Shown piece by piece: positions 1 through 7,066 of a DNA stretch of 37,723 nucleotides (the first letter of the stretch is position 1; each line of letters opens with the position of its first letter). Source of the stretch: Aeromicrobium sp. (lineage in GTDB: Bacteria; Actinomycetota; Actinomycetes; Propionibacteriales; Nocardioidaceae); assembly GCA_025964895.1 (NCBI GenBank), contig JAOPXY010000093.1:1-37723 (forward strand), in the 5' to 3' direction. A program made the translations under genes and the position numbers. The notes beneath the pieces were generated by a model that did no database searches, was not told the origin of the DNA, and saw only the letters and a program-made list of their open reading frames with translations.

Positions 1-2
1 CG

Positions 3-80
3 GCGAACCTTGGCGACTTCGTCGCGGACAGCACGTTCGCGCCGGACGACTTCAAGCCCGTCTTCCGGGTCGAGAAGTAG
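3..80 (+). CDS. C-terminal end of probable sugar ABC transporter substrate-binding protein (partial)
   Basis: Only the last 25 codons are present, ending in TAG at 78-80. The tail reads roughly GDFVADSTF followed by FKPVFRVEK. It is followed after 13 bp by an RbsA-type ATPase and then an RbsC-type permease, and binding protein, ATPase, permease is the common order in CUT2 sugar transporters. The assignment rests on that gene order and on the character of the tail, since no diagnostic domain lies inside the window. It would be the secreted, lipid-anchored ligand-binding subunit. Confidence 0.55.
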   Translation, partial: ANLGDFVADSTFAPDDFKPVFRVEK

Positions 81-93
81 GAACGGGTCGATC

Positions 94-1617
94 ATGATGA
101 GCGTGGACACCGACCGGACAGTCCTCCAGGTCACCGGTCTGGGCAAGGCGTACGGAGGTGCCCGGGCGCTGGACGACGTCTCGTTCGACCTGCGGGCCGG
201 CGAGATCCACGCCCTACTGGGCGAGAACGGTGCCGGCAAGTCCACGCTCATCAAGTCCATCTCCGGGTCGGTGCGCCCCGACACGGGGACGATAGCGATC
301 GCGGGGCACGTCGAGACCGCGCTCACCCCGGCCGTGGCGACCCGGCTCGGGGTGGGCACGGTGTTCCAGGAGCTGAGCCTCGTGCCCCAGCTGACGATCG
401 CCCAGAACATCTTCCTGGGCCAGGAGCCGACCCGCGGCAGCCTGCTGGACAAGCGCGCGATGCAAGCCGGGGCCGTTGCGGCGCTGGCGCGCATCGGCGT
501 CGACCTCGACCCGCGGCGCCGCGTCACCGGTCTGTCCCGTGCGCAGATGCAGCTCGTCGAGATCGCCCGCGTGCTGCACCGCGACTCACGGGTCCTGATC
601 CTCGACGAGCCGACGGCGTCCCTGTCGTCGGGCGAGGCGGACCGCCTGTTCGAGACCCTGGGCCAGCTGCGCGCGCAGGGCATCGGCATCATCTACATCT
701 CGCACCGGCTGGCGGAGGTCAAGCAGCTCGCCGACCGCATCACGGTGCTGCGCGACGGACGGTTCATCGCGACGCTCGACCGGGCCGAGGTCACCGACGA
801 CCAGCTCGTCCGGCTCATGGCCGGCCGCAGCCTCGACCAGATGTTCGCCACGGTCTCGCGGACCCCGGGCGAGACCCGTCTGCGGATCGACGGGCTGTGC
901 GGCCCGTCGCTGCAGGACGTCGCGATCCAGGCGAGGGCCGGCGAGATCGTCGGCATCGCCGGACTCGTCGGATCCGGGAAGTCCGAGATCGGCCGCGCCT
1001 GCTTCGGCCTCGAGCCGATGTCGGCCGGCACCATCGAGGTCGACGGTACGCCGCTGCGCCGGGTGTCGCCGGCGTCCGCGATGCGCCGCGGGCTGATCTA
1101 CTACCCGTCCGACCGTCATGCGGAGGGGCTCGTGCGCACGGCGTCGCTGGGGGAGAACATCACGCTCGCGCCGGTCGCGACCGGCATGATGTCGCGCCTG
1201 GGGCTCGTGAGCCACCGATCGGGCGCCGCCCGGCAGCGAGACGCGATCGACCGGCTGGGCATCAAGGGCCGCGCCGACCGGTCGATCATGGAGCTGTCCG
1301 GCGGCAACCAGCAGAAGGCACTGCTCGCGCGATCCTTCGCGCGGGACTTTGCGGTGCACATCTTCGACGAGCCGACGGTCGGCATCGACGTCGGTGCGAA
1401 GGCCGACGTCTACGCGCACATGCGGACGCTGTGCGAAGCCGGTGCCGCCGTCGTCATGATCTCGTCCGACACCGAGGAGGTGCTGGGCATGTGCCATCGC
1501 ATCTACGTCGTCCGGGAGGGGCGGCTCGTGGCCGAGCTCACCGGCGACGAGCGCACCGAGGACCGGGTCGTCAGCGCGTTCTTCCACTCCACCGACAGCG
1601 AAAGTGATCCGACATGA
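94..1617 (+). CDS. Sugar ABC transporter ATP-binding protein (RbsA/MglA/XylG type, two ATPase domains)
   Basis: A 507-residue cytoplasmic ATPase that would energise uptake of a monosaccharide-like substrate. Two fused ABC domains are visible. The first has Walker A GENGAGKS at residues 43-50 and Walker B LILDEPTAS; its signature motif is degenerate (LSRAQ). The second has Walker A around residue 290 (GLVGSGKS), a canonical LSGGNQQ signature at about 401-407, and HIFDEPTVGIDVG. One degenerate and one canonical site is typical of the CUT2 family. The ATG at 94 was chosen over the longer frame starting at 10 because the longer frame would overlap the upstream gene and adds a low-complexity Ser/Arg stretch. 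The stop overlaps the permease start by 4 bp (ATGA), indicating translational coupling. The substrate cannot be told from sequence. Confidence 0.93.
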   Translation: MMSVDTDRTVLQVTGLGKAYGGARALDDVSFDLRAGEIHALLGENGAGKSTLIKSISGSVRPDTGTIAIAGHVETALTPAVATRLGVGTVFQELSLVPQLTIAQNIFLGQEPTRGSLLDKRAMQAGAVAALARIGVDLDPRRRVTGLSRAQMQLVEIARVLHRDSRVLILDEPTASLSSGEADRLFETLGQLRAQGIGIIYISHRLAEVKQLADRITVLRDGRFIATLDRAEVTDDQLVRLMAGRSLDQMFATVSRTPGETRLRIDGLCGPSLQDVAIQARAGEIVGIAGLVGSGKSEIGRACFGLEPMSAGTIEVDGTPLRRVSPASAMRRGLIYYPSDRHAEGLVRTASLGENITLAPVATGMMSRLGLVSHRSGAARQRDAIDRLGIKGRADRSIMELSGGNQQKALLARSFARDFAVHIFDEPTVGIDVGAKADVYAHMRTLCEAGAAVVMISSDTEEVLGMCHRIYVVREGRLVAELTGDERTEDRVVSAFFHSTDSESDPT

Positions 1618-2630
1618 ACAGCTCAGCCAGCGTCGCCGAAGCGCCGACCGCGCCCGTCCTGCCCGCCGGCTCGCGGCGCGCCCGCCTGGCGGCTCGAGCC
1701 CTCCAGCTCGGCCTGCTGCCGGTGCTGCTCGCGATCGCGGTCATCGTGTTCGCGTCCCTCGAGCCGCGCTTCCTGACAACCCTCAACGCGACGAACGTCG
1801 CCCGCCAGCTGTCGTTCCTCGCGATCGTCACGCTCGCGCAGATGGCGGTGCTGCTGACCGCCGAGATCGACATGTCCGTCGCGTCGAACATCGCGCTGAC
1901 CAGCGTCGTCAGCTCGTGGGTCATGGTCGAGGTCGGCGGCGAGGGGCTCGCGCCGATCGTGGCGGGTGTGGTCGCGGGGTTGTGCGTCGGGCTCGTGATG
2001 GGGCTCGTGAACGGCTTCGTCGTCGCGCTGTTCGGGGTGCCGAGCTTCATCGTGACGATCGGCACGGGCGCGATCGCCTTCGGTCTCGGCCTGACGATCT
2101 CCAGCGGAAGCCCCATCACGGGCCTCCCGGCGGACTTCACCCGCGAGCTGGGCAGCACCGACTTCGGGATATTCCCGCTGTCGTTCCTGTTCGCCGCGGC
2201 TGCCCTGCTCGGCATGTACGTGCTGCTCAACTGGACGACGCTCGGCCACTACCTCTACGCGGTGGGCGGTGGCGAGAGCGCCGCCCGCCTGCTGGGTGTG
2301 CCGGTGCTGCGCAGCAAGGTGCTGGCCTTCGTCATCAGTGGTGTCCTCACCTCGGTGGCGGCCGTGCTGCTGACCGCCCGGGTCGCGTCGGGCGAGCCCA
2401 ATCTCGGCACGGAGTTCCTGGTGCTGTCGATCGCGGCCGCCGTCCTGGGCGGCACGTCGTTCTTCGGTGGCGAGGGCAAGGTCGGCATGGTCGCCGTCGG
2501 CGCCCTGTTCCTGGTGGTCCTGTCCAACGGCATGAACCTGATCCGCATCGCCAGCTACACGCAGGAGATCATCATCGGGGCCCTGCTGGTGCTTGCCGTC
2601 ATCGTCGACCGGGTGCGTGCCCGGGTCTGA
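1614..2630 (+). CDS. Sugar ABC transporter permease (RbsC type)
   Basis: A 338-residue integral membrane protein of the BPD_transp_2 (RbsC/AraH/XylH) family. After a short cytoplasmic N-terminus there are about eight to ten hydrophobic segments. Family-typical features are the FLTTLNATNVARQLS stretch after the first helix, the AEIDMSV loop near residue 83, and AVLGGTSFFGG followed by GxVG in the C-terminal half. It starts within the stop of the ATPase gene (ATGA overlap), so the two are co-translated and form the transporter with the binding protein that ends at base 80. It is the last gene of its operon: a strong inverted repeat follows and the next gene lies on the opposite strand. Confidence 0.93.
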   Translation: MNSSASVAEAPTAPVLPAGSRRARLAARALQLGLLPVLLAIAVIVFASLEPRFLTTLNATNVARQLSFLAIVTLAQMAVLLTAEIDMSVASNIALTSVVSSWVMVEVGGEGLAPIVAGVVAGLCVGLVMGLVNGFVVALFGVPSFIVTIGTGAIAFGLGLTISSGSPITGLPADFTRELGSTDFGIFPLSFLFAAAALLGMYVLLNWTTLGHYLYAVGGGESAARLLGVPVLRSKVLAFVISGVLTSVAAVLLTARVASGEPNLGTEFLVLSIAAAVLGGTSFFGGEGKVGMVAVGALFLVVLSNGMNLIRIASYTQEIIIGALLVLAVIVDRVRARV

Positions 2631-2640
2631 GCGACCGCGG

Positions 2641-2696
2641 CGCACGCACGACCGGCCCGGATCGACAGGATCCGTGCCGGGCGTGGTCGGTGTGCG
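2641..2696. terminator. Long imperfect hairpin between convergent genes, likely bidirectional terminator
   Basis: Arms CGCAC/GTGCG, CGACC/GGTCG and GCCCGG/CCGGGC flank a GGATCGACAGGATCC-like centre. It fills the gap between the permease stop (2630) and the stop of the convergent CBS gene (2700). There is no long T run, as is usual in high-GC actinobacteria. Confidence 0.55.
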
Positions 2697-2699
2697 ACG

Positions 2700-3128
2700 T
2701 CAGGTGCTCGACGGGGCGGACGAGATGGCCTCGACCAGCTCGCCGACGGCGTCCTCGGGCAGGTGGCGTGCGACGTCGGCCTGGCTGACGACGCCGACGA
2801 GCTCGTGCCCGTCGATCACGGGAAGCCGGCGCACGCCGTGCTGGGACATCGTGCGCAGTGCCTCCTCGACGGAGTCGTCGGCGCCGATCGTGACAGGCTT
2901 GCCGTCCGCGAGCTCTGCGACCGTCACCGAGCTCGGGTCGGCGCCGTCGGCGATGCAGCGGACGACGATGTCACGATCGGTGATCATCCCCTGCAGGCGG
3001 TTGTCGTCGCCGCAGATCGGCAACGCCCCCACGTCGAGGTCGCGCATCTTGCGGGCCGCGTCGACGAGGGTATCGCTCGCGGCGGCGCACTCGGCGTCGC
3101 CGGTCATGATGTCGCGTGCGGTGGTCAT
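2700..3128 (-). CDS. CBS-domain protein, Hrp1 (hypoxic response protein 1)-like
   Basis: A 142-residue soluble protein made of two CBS domains, roughly residues 7-60 and 72-127. It resembles Mycobacterium tuberculosis Hrp1 (Rv2626c) in length and in landmark segments: MTTARDIM at the start, GALPICGDD, GMITDRDIV, VRRLPVI and ADVARHLPE. Hrp1 is a DosR-regulated dormancy protein of uncertain biochemical role; CBS pairs often sense adenosyl ligands. The ATG at 3128 was chosen over a much longer frame because AAGGAGGAA lies just upstream and the Hrp1-like MTTARDIM starts there. A perfect 16-bp palindrome lies about 35 bp upstream (3162-3177). No DosR-type box was recognised, so regulation by hypoxia here is only a possibility. 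Confidence 0.88.
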   Translation of the reverse strand: MTTARDIMTGDAECAAASDTLVDAARKMRDLDVGALPICGDDNRLQGMITDRDIVVRCIADGADPSSVTVAELADGKPVTIGADDSVEEALRTMSQHGVRRLPVIDGHELVGVVSQADVARHLPEDAVGELVEAISSAPSST

Positions 3129-3161
3129 GGTTCCTCCTTCGCTAGGCACAACAGACTTTTC

Positions 3162-3177
3162 CGCTGGGTACCCAGCG
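3162..3177. promoter_or_regulatory. Perfect 16-bp palindrome CGCTGGGTACCCAGCG
   Basis: It lies between the LysR stop (3188) and the CBS gene start (3128). It could be an operator for the CBS gene or the stem of a short terminator for the LysR gene (6-bp stem, GTAC loop, followed on the minus strand by GGAAAAG). Sequence alone does not decide. Confidence 0.5.
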
Positions 3178-3187
3178 CCCTCGCTCA

Positions 3188-4120
3188 TCAGACGGGAGGT
3201 CGGTGGCCCGTCCGCGCCGCGCGGGCCACGTGGTGGATCGCATCGATGAGGGCCCGGGCGATGGGTCGACGGGCCGTCGTGTGGCGGGTCACGACCTGCA
3301 GGCGGCGGGTCAGCACGGGATCGACGAGGCGGCGCAGCCTGACCGGGGCGACGGAGTCGGCGACCGCCAGGCGCGGCAGCAGCGCGATGCCCTCCCCGCG
3401 GGACGCGGCAGCGACGAGCAGCAGCAGGTCGTCGGTCTCCCACACGACGTCGGGCTCGAAGCCCGCCGAGCGGCACGCGTGGCGGGTCGCGGCGCCGCAC
3501 GCCGCGTGGGCCGGCGGGATGACCCACCGCTCGTCCTTGAGGCGCGACAGCGTCGCGCGGGTCGGGATCGCCGACTCACGGGACGCCACCAGCACCAGCG
3601 GCTCGGTCAGGACGTCCTCGACGAGCAGCTGCGACGGCATCGCGATCGGCACGTGGTCGTAGACGTCGATGAGCGCCAGGTCGATCGTGCCGTCGATCAG
3701 CGCGTCGAGGCTCGCCGACGGCTCGAGGGTGCTGACGCTCATCGTGACGGCGGGGGCCGTCGTCGCCAGCACCCGGGAGGCGGGCAGGATCAGCGCCGCG
3801 GCGGCAGACGCGATCGACGCCACGCGGACACGTCCGGCCAGCGCGCCGCTGAGCTGAGCCATCGTCGCCTGGGTCTCGTCGAGGTGGCGGACGACCTGCT
3901 CGGCGTGCTCGAGCAGCACCAGGCCGTCGCCGGTCAGCGTCACCCCACGCGACTGGCGCTCGATGAGCGACACCCCGCACTCGGCCTCGAGCGCCGACAT
4001 CTGCTGCGACACCGCGGATGTCGTCACGCCCATCGCCTGCGCGGCGCCGGTCAGGCTGCCGTGCCGCGCGACGTGCACCAGGGTCGCGAGCCGCGATGCA
4101 TCGGGAGGTCGGGTCGCCAT
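3188..4120 (-). CDS. LysR-family regulator, probable regulator of the divergent amaB-hglS pair
   Basis: A 310-residue LysR-type transcription factor. A winged helix-turn-helix occupies about residues 8-65 (segments GSLTGAAQAMGVTTSAVSQQ and LEAECGVSLIER), followed by a LysR substrate-binding domain with inducer-pocket segments such as RVRVASIASAAAAL and GEGIALLPRLA. An in-frame GTG two codons upstream (4126) is an alternative start; ATG at 4120 is preferred by default. It is transcribed away from the aldehyde dehydrogenase gene across about 110 bp that contain a TTAAG-N5-CTTAA palindrome, the usual arrangement for a LysR activator of its neighbour. The inducer is inferred to be a lysine or aminoadipate catabolite from the target genes, not from the protein itself. 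Confidence 0.88.
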   Translation of the reverse strand: MATRPPDASRLATLVHVARHGSLTGAAQAMGVTTSAVSQQMSALEAECGVSLIERQSRGVTLTGDGLVLLEHAEQVVRHLDETQATMAQLSGALAGRVRVASIASAAAALILPASRVLATTAPAVTMSVSTLEPSASLDALIDGTIDLALIDVYDHVPIAMPSQLLVEDVLTEPLVLVASRESAIPTRATLSRLKDERWVIPPAHAACGAATRHACRSAGFEPDVVWETDDLLLLVAAASRGEGIALLPRLAVADSVAPVRLRRLVDPVLTRRLQVVTRHTTARRPIARALIDAIHHVARAARTGHRPPV

Positions 4121-4145
4121 GGTCACCCCGTTCTTGGCTCGAGTC

Positions 4146-4160
4146 TTAAGTCGTGCTTAA
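4146..4160. promoter_or_regulatory. Putative LysR operator TTAAG-N5-CTTAA
   Basis: A perfect inverted repeat of 5-bp arms around TCGTG. It lies about 25 bp upstream of the LysR start and 70 bp upstream of the dehydrogenase start. It is A/T-rich in an otherwise G/C-rich region, and dyad symmetry with a T-N(11-13)-A pattern is typical of LysR sites. Confidence 0.55.
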
Positions 4161-4229
4161 CATCCTACCGAGTCGTCGTTCACCGGGGCCATCATGGAGG
4201 CATCGAACGTCCCCTCGAGAGGCAGCACC

Positions 4230-5732
4230 ATGACGACGTCCCAGCTCGCCCGCGACATCCTCGACCGCCTGGGCGCGGGTGACCCGTTCACGCCCCACGG
4301 TGACCTCGCGTGCGTCTCGCCGATCGACGGCAGCGAGCTGGGACGGGTGCGTTCGCACTCGCCCGACGAGGCCTCGCAGGTCATCGAACGCGCGCACGCG
4401 GCGTTCCAGCAGTGGCGCACCGTGCCGGCGCCGGTACGGGGCCAGTTCGTCCGCGAGCTGGGTGAGCTGTTGCGCGAGCACAAGGACGATCTCGGGGCGC
4501 TGGTCTCGATCGAGGTGGGCAAGATCGTCTCAGAAGGCCTCGGCGAGGTGCAGGAGATGATCGACATCTGCGACCTGGCCGTCGGCCTGTCACGCCAGCT
4601 GCACGGCCTGACGATCGCGACCGAGCGCCCGGGCCACCGGATGATGGAGCAGTGGCACCCGCTGGGCGTCACAGGCGTCATCTCCGCGTTCAACTTCCCG
4701 GTCGCGGTGTGGTCGTGGAATGCCGCCCTGGCGTTCGTGTGCGGCGACGCCGTGGTCTGGAAGCCGTCGGAGAAGACCCTGCTGACGGCACTGGCCTGCC
4801 AGGCGTTGGCGACCGAGGCCGGACGGCGTGCGGGTGTGCCCGACGGGTTGTCGTCGGTGCTGCTCGGAGGCCGGACGATCGGTGAGGTGCTGGTCGACGA
4901 CCCGCGCGTCCCGCTGGTGTCGGCGACTGGCTCGACCCGCATGGGCAAGGAGGTCGCCCCCCGCGTCGCCGCCCGGCTGGGCCGCACCCTGCTGGAGCTC
5001 GGCGGCAACAACGCCGCCATCGTCGCGCCATCGGCCGATCTGGACCTCGCGGTCCGCGGCATCGTGTTCTCCGCCGTCGGCACCGCCGGACAACGGTGCA
5101 CGTCGCTGCGCCGCATCATCGTGCACGAGTCGATCAAGGACGACCTCGTGACCCGCCTCAAGGCCGCGTACGAGACGTTGCCGATCGGCTCGCCGCTGGA
5201 GGCGTCGACACTCGTCGGGCCGCTGGTCGACGAGGGCGCGTTCAAGGCCTTCGGCTCCGCGGTCGACCAGGCGCAGGCCGACGGCGGCACCCTGGTGACC
5301 GGCGGCACGCAGGCGGACGTCGACAACGGTGGCTTCTACGTCCACCCCGCGATCGTCGACATGCCCGACCAGAGCGACATCGTGAAGACCGAGACCTTCG
5401 CGCCCCTGCTGTATGTGCTGACGTACACCGACCTCGACGACGCGCTGCGCCTGCACAACGATGTCGCGCAGGGGCTCTCGTCGTCGATCTTCACCCTCGA
5501 CGTCCGCGAGGCCGAGACCTTCGTGTCGGTCATCGGGTCCGACTGCGGCATCGCCAACGTCAACATCGGACCCTCCGGCGCCGAGATCGGCGGCGCCTTC
5601 GGCGGCGAGAAGGACACCGGCGGCGGACGCGAGTCCGGCTCCGACGCCTGGCGCGCCTACATGCGCCGCTCCACCAACACCGTCAACTACTCCACCGAGC
5701 TGCCGCTGGCCCAGGGCGTCGAGTTCGGGTGA
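4230..5732 (+). CDS. amaB: L-aminoadipate-semialdehyde / piperideine-6-carboxylate dehydrogenase (ALDH7, antiquitin-like)
   Basis: A 500-residue NAD-dependent aldehyde dehydrogenase that would oxidise 2-aminoadipate 6-semialdehyde to 2-aminoadipate in lysine breakdown. The ALDH catalytic Cys is in GQRCTS (Cys290) and the general base Glu in LELGGNNA (Glu256). The C-terminal segment FGGEKDTGGGRESGSDAWR is characteristic of ALDH7A1/AmaB rather than generic ALDHs. ATG 4230, preceded by GAGAGGCAG, is preferred to ATG 4194, which lacks a ribosome-binding site. The next gene, an HglS-type 2-oxoadipate enzyme, starts 13 bp downstream, so both act in one pathway. A transaminase linking aminoadipate to oxoadipate is not in this window. 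The family call is firm; the exact substrate is supported by the pairing. Confidence 0.9.
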   Translation: MTTSQLARDILDRLGAGDPFTPHGDLACVSPIDGSELGRVRSHSPDEASQVIERAHAAFQQWRTVPAPVRGQFVRELGELLREHKDDLGALVSIEVGKIVSEGLGEVQEMIDICDLAVGLSRQLHGLTIATERPGHRMMEQWHPLGVTGVISAFNFPVAVWSWNAALAFVCGDAVVWKPSEKTLLTALACQALATEAGRRAGVPDGLSSVLLGGRTIGEVLVDDPRVPLVSATGSTRMGKEVAPRVAARLGRTLLELGGNNAAIVAPSADLDLAVRGIVFSAVGTAGQRCTSLRRIIVHESIKDDLVTRLKAAYETLPIGSPLEASTLVGPLVDEGAFKAFGSAVDQAQADGGTLVTGGTQADVDNGGFYVHPAIVDMPDQSDIVKTETFAPLLYVLTYTDLDDALRLHNDVAQGLSSSIFTLDVREAETFVSVIGSDCGIANVNIGPSGAEIGGAFGGEKDTGGGRESGSDAWRAYMRRSTNTVNYSTELPLAQGVEFG

Positions 5733-5745
5733 GGGGGAGTCGGCG

Positions 5746-6969
5746 ATGGCGGCGACGGTGGGACAGACCGAGCTGAGGGCCCGCTTCGCGGTGAGCCTCT
5801 CGACGCTCTACGGCACCGAGGTGCCGGCCTACACGACCCTCGTCGAGGTGTCGCAGGAGGTCAACGCCGACGTCCTGGCGCAGCGCGACGACGCCGAGCG
5901 GCTCGGGTCGATCGAGCGTGTCACGGCGGAGCGGCACGGCGCGATCCGCATCGGCACCCCGCGCGAGCTGGCGGAGGTCGCGCGCATCTTCGGGGCGTGC
6001 GGCATGTACCCCACCGGGTTCTACGACCTGCGCGAGGCGACGCCGCCGATCCCCGTCGTCTCGACCGCGTTCCGCCCCGTCGACCGGGCCGAGCTCGCCA
6101 GCAACCCGTTTCGCGTCTTCACCTCGATCCTCGTCGTGGACGACCGGCGGTTCTTCGACGAGCGCACCGAGCGCGAGCTGCGCGAGTTCCTCGACGCGCG
6201 GACGCTCTTCCCGGCCGAGCTGCTCGACCTGGCCGACCGCATGGAGCGCGACGGACGGCTCGACGGCGCGGACGCCGACCGCTTCCTGGCGCTCGCGACG
6301 GCGTCGTTCGAGCTGTCCCCGGAGCCCGTCGACCGCGCCTGGTACGAACGGCTGGAGTCGATCTCGAGCGTGGCTGCCGACATCGGCGGCGTGTCCTCGA
6401 CCCACATCAACCACCTGACTCCCCGCGTGCTCGACATCGACGAGCTGTACCGCCGCATGGAGTCGCGCGGGGTCGAGATGATCGACCGCATCCAGGGGCC
6501 TCCGCGCACCGCGGACGGGCAGCCCGACGTCCTGCTGCGCCAGACCTCGTTCCGGGCGCTCGCGGAGCCGCGGGCGTTCCGCGAGCCCGACGGGTCCGTG
6601 CACGAGAGCTCGCTGCGGGTGCGGTTCGGTGAGGTCGAGCAACGGGGCGTGGCGCTGACGCCGAAGGGCCGGGAGGCGTACGACGCGCACGGCGTCGCGG
6701 GCCTGCCCGACACCGAGGAGGGGCTCGACGCGGCCGATCTCGCGTACTACGTGCGCGATGGCGGTGGTCGAGGCGCGCTCGTGCCGATCGTCTACGAGGA
6801 CTTCCTGCCCAGGTCGGCCGCCGGCATCTTCGCGTCCAACCTGACCGGCGAGGGCCGGACGGACGCATCGCAGCGGGCCGCCGCCCGCGACGCCGTCTGG
6901 CTGCGCGACGTCCTGGGGCGCGAGCTGCACGATCCGTACGCCCTGTACGAGGCCGAGCGCGGATCCTGA
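5746..6969 (+). CDS. hglS: 2-oxoadipate dioxygenase/decarboxylase (HglS / YdcJ, DUF1338)
   Basis: A 407-residue protein of the DUF1338 family with a vicinal-oxygen-chelate-like fold. Characterised members are Fe(II) enzymes that convert 2-oxoadipate and O2 to D-2-hydroxyglutarate and CO2. Likely metal-site elements are visible: ERHGAIRIGTP with His64, STHINHLTPRVLDID with His220 and His223, and FGEVEQRG with Glu296/Glu298. The FGACGMYPTGFYDL and NPFRVFTS segments also match the family. The start at 5746 has GAGGGGGAG just upstream and lies 13 bp after the amaB stop. With AmaB upstream, the pair covers aminoadipate semialdehyde oxidation and later oxoadipate conversion in lysine catabolism. 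The stop codon lies in the loop of a 9-bp hairpin that ends the operon. Confidence 0.9.
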   Translation: MAATVGQTELRARFAVSLSTLYGTEVPAYTTLVEVSQEVNADVLAQRDDAERLGSIERVTAERHGAIRIGTPRELAEVARIFGACGMYPTGFYDLREATPPIPVVSTAFRPVDRAELASNPFRVFTSILVVDDRRFFDERTERELREFLDARTLFPAELLDLADRMERDGRLDGADADRFLALATASFELSPEPVDRAWYERLESISSVAADIGGVSSTHINHLTPRVLDIDELYRRMESRGVEMIDRIQGPPRTADGQPDVLLRQTSFRALAEPRAFREPDGSVHESSLRVRFGEVEQRGVALTPKGREAYDAHGVAGLPDTEEGLDAADLAYYVRDGGGRGALVPIVYEDFLPRSAAGIFASNLTGEGRTDASQRAAARDAVWLRDVLGRELHDPYALYEAERGS

Positions 6970-6983
6970 CGAAGGGATCCGCG
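6958..6983 (+). terminator. 9-bp perfect hairpin enclosing the hglS stop codon
   Basis: CGCGGATCC and GGATCCGCG are separated by TGACGAAG, which contains the hglS stop codon. No T tract follows. The right arm overlaps the left edge of the 78-bp repeat element by 2 bp. Confidence 0.5.
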
Positions 6984-7059
6984 AGTGGTGCAAGCCGAAC
7001 GTTTTGAGACGGCGTGTCGGTCCATCTTGCGCCACTCGCGATTCACTCTGCGCCACTCG
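6982..7059 (+). repeat. 78-bp dispersed intergenic element, copy A
   Basis: Bounded by CGAGTGGTGCA on the left and TGCGCCACTCG on the right, an 11-bp inverted terminus with one mismatch. A second inverted box TGCGCCACTCG lies inside at 7028-7038. Copy B (15715-15792) is on the opposite strand, has exactly the same length and aligns without gaps, with about 59 of 78 positions identical by my hand alignment. The longest shared block is GACGGCGTGTCGGTCC. It fills the gap between convergent hglS and putA. Confidence 0.85.
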
Positions 7060-7066
7060 AGACGGG

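Noticed and set aside
6982-7059. An insertion sequence remnant
   Set aside because: The element has inverted ends but no coding capacity and no visible target duplication. With only two copies in view, calling it a mobile element is not justified, so it is listed as a repeat.
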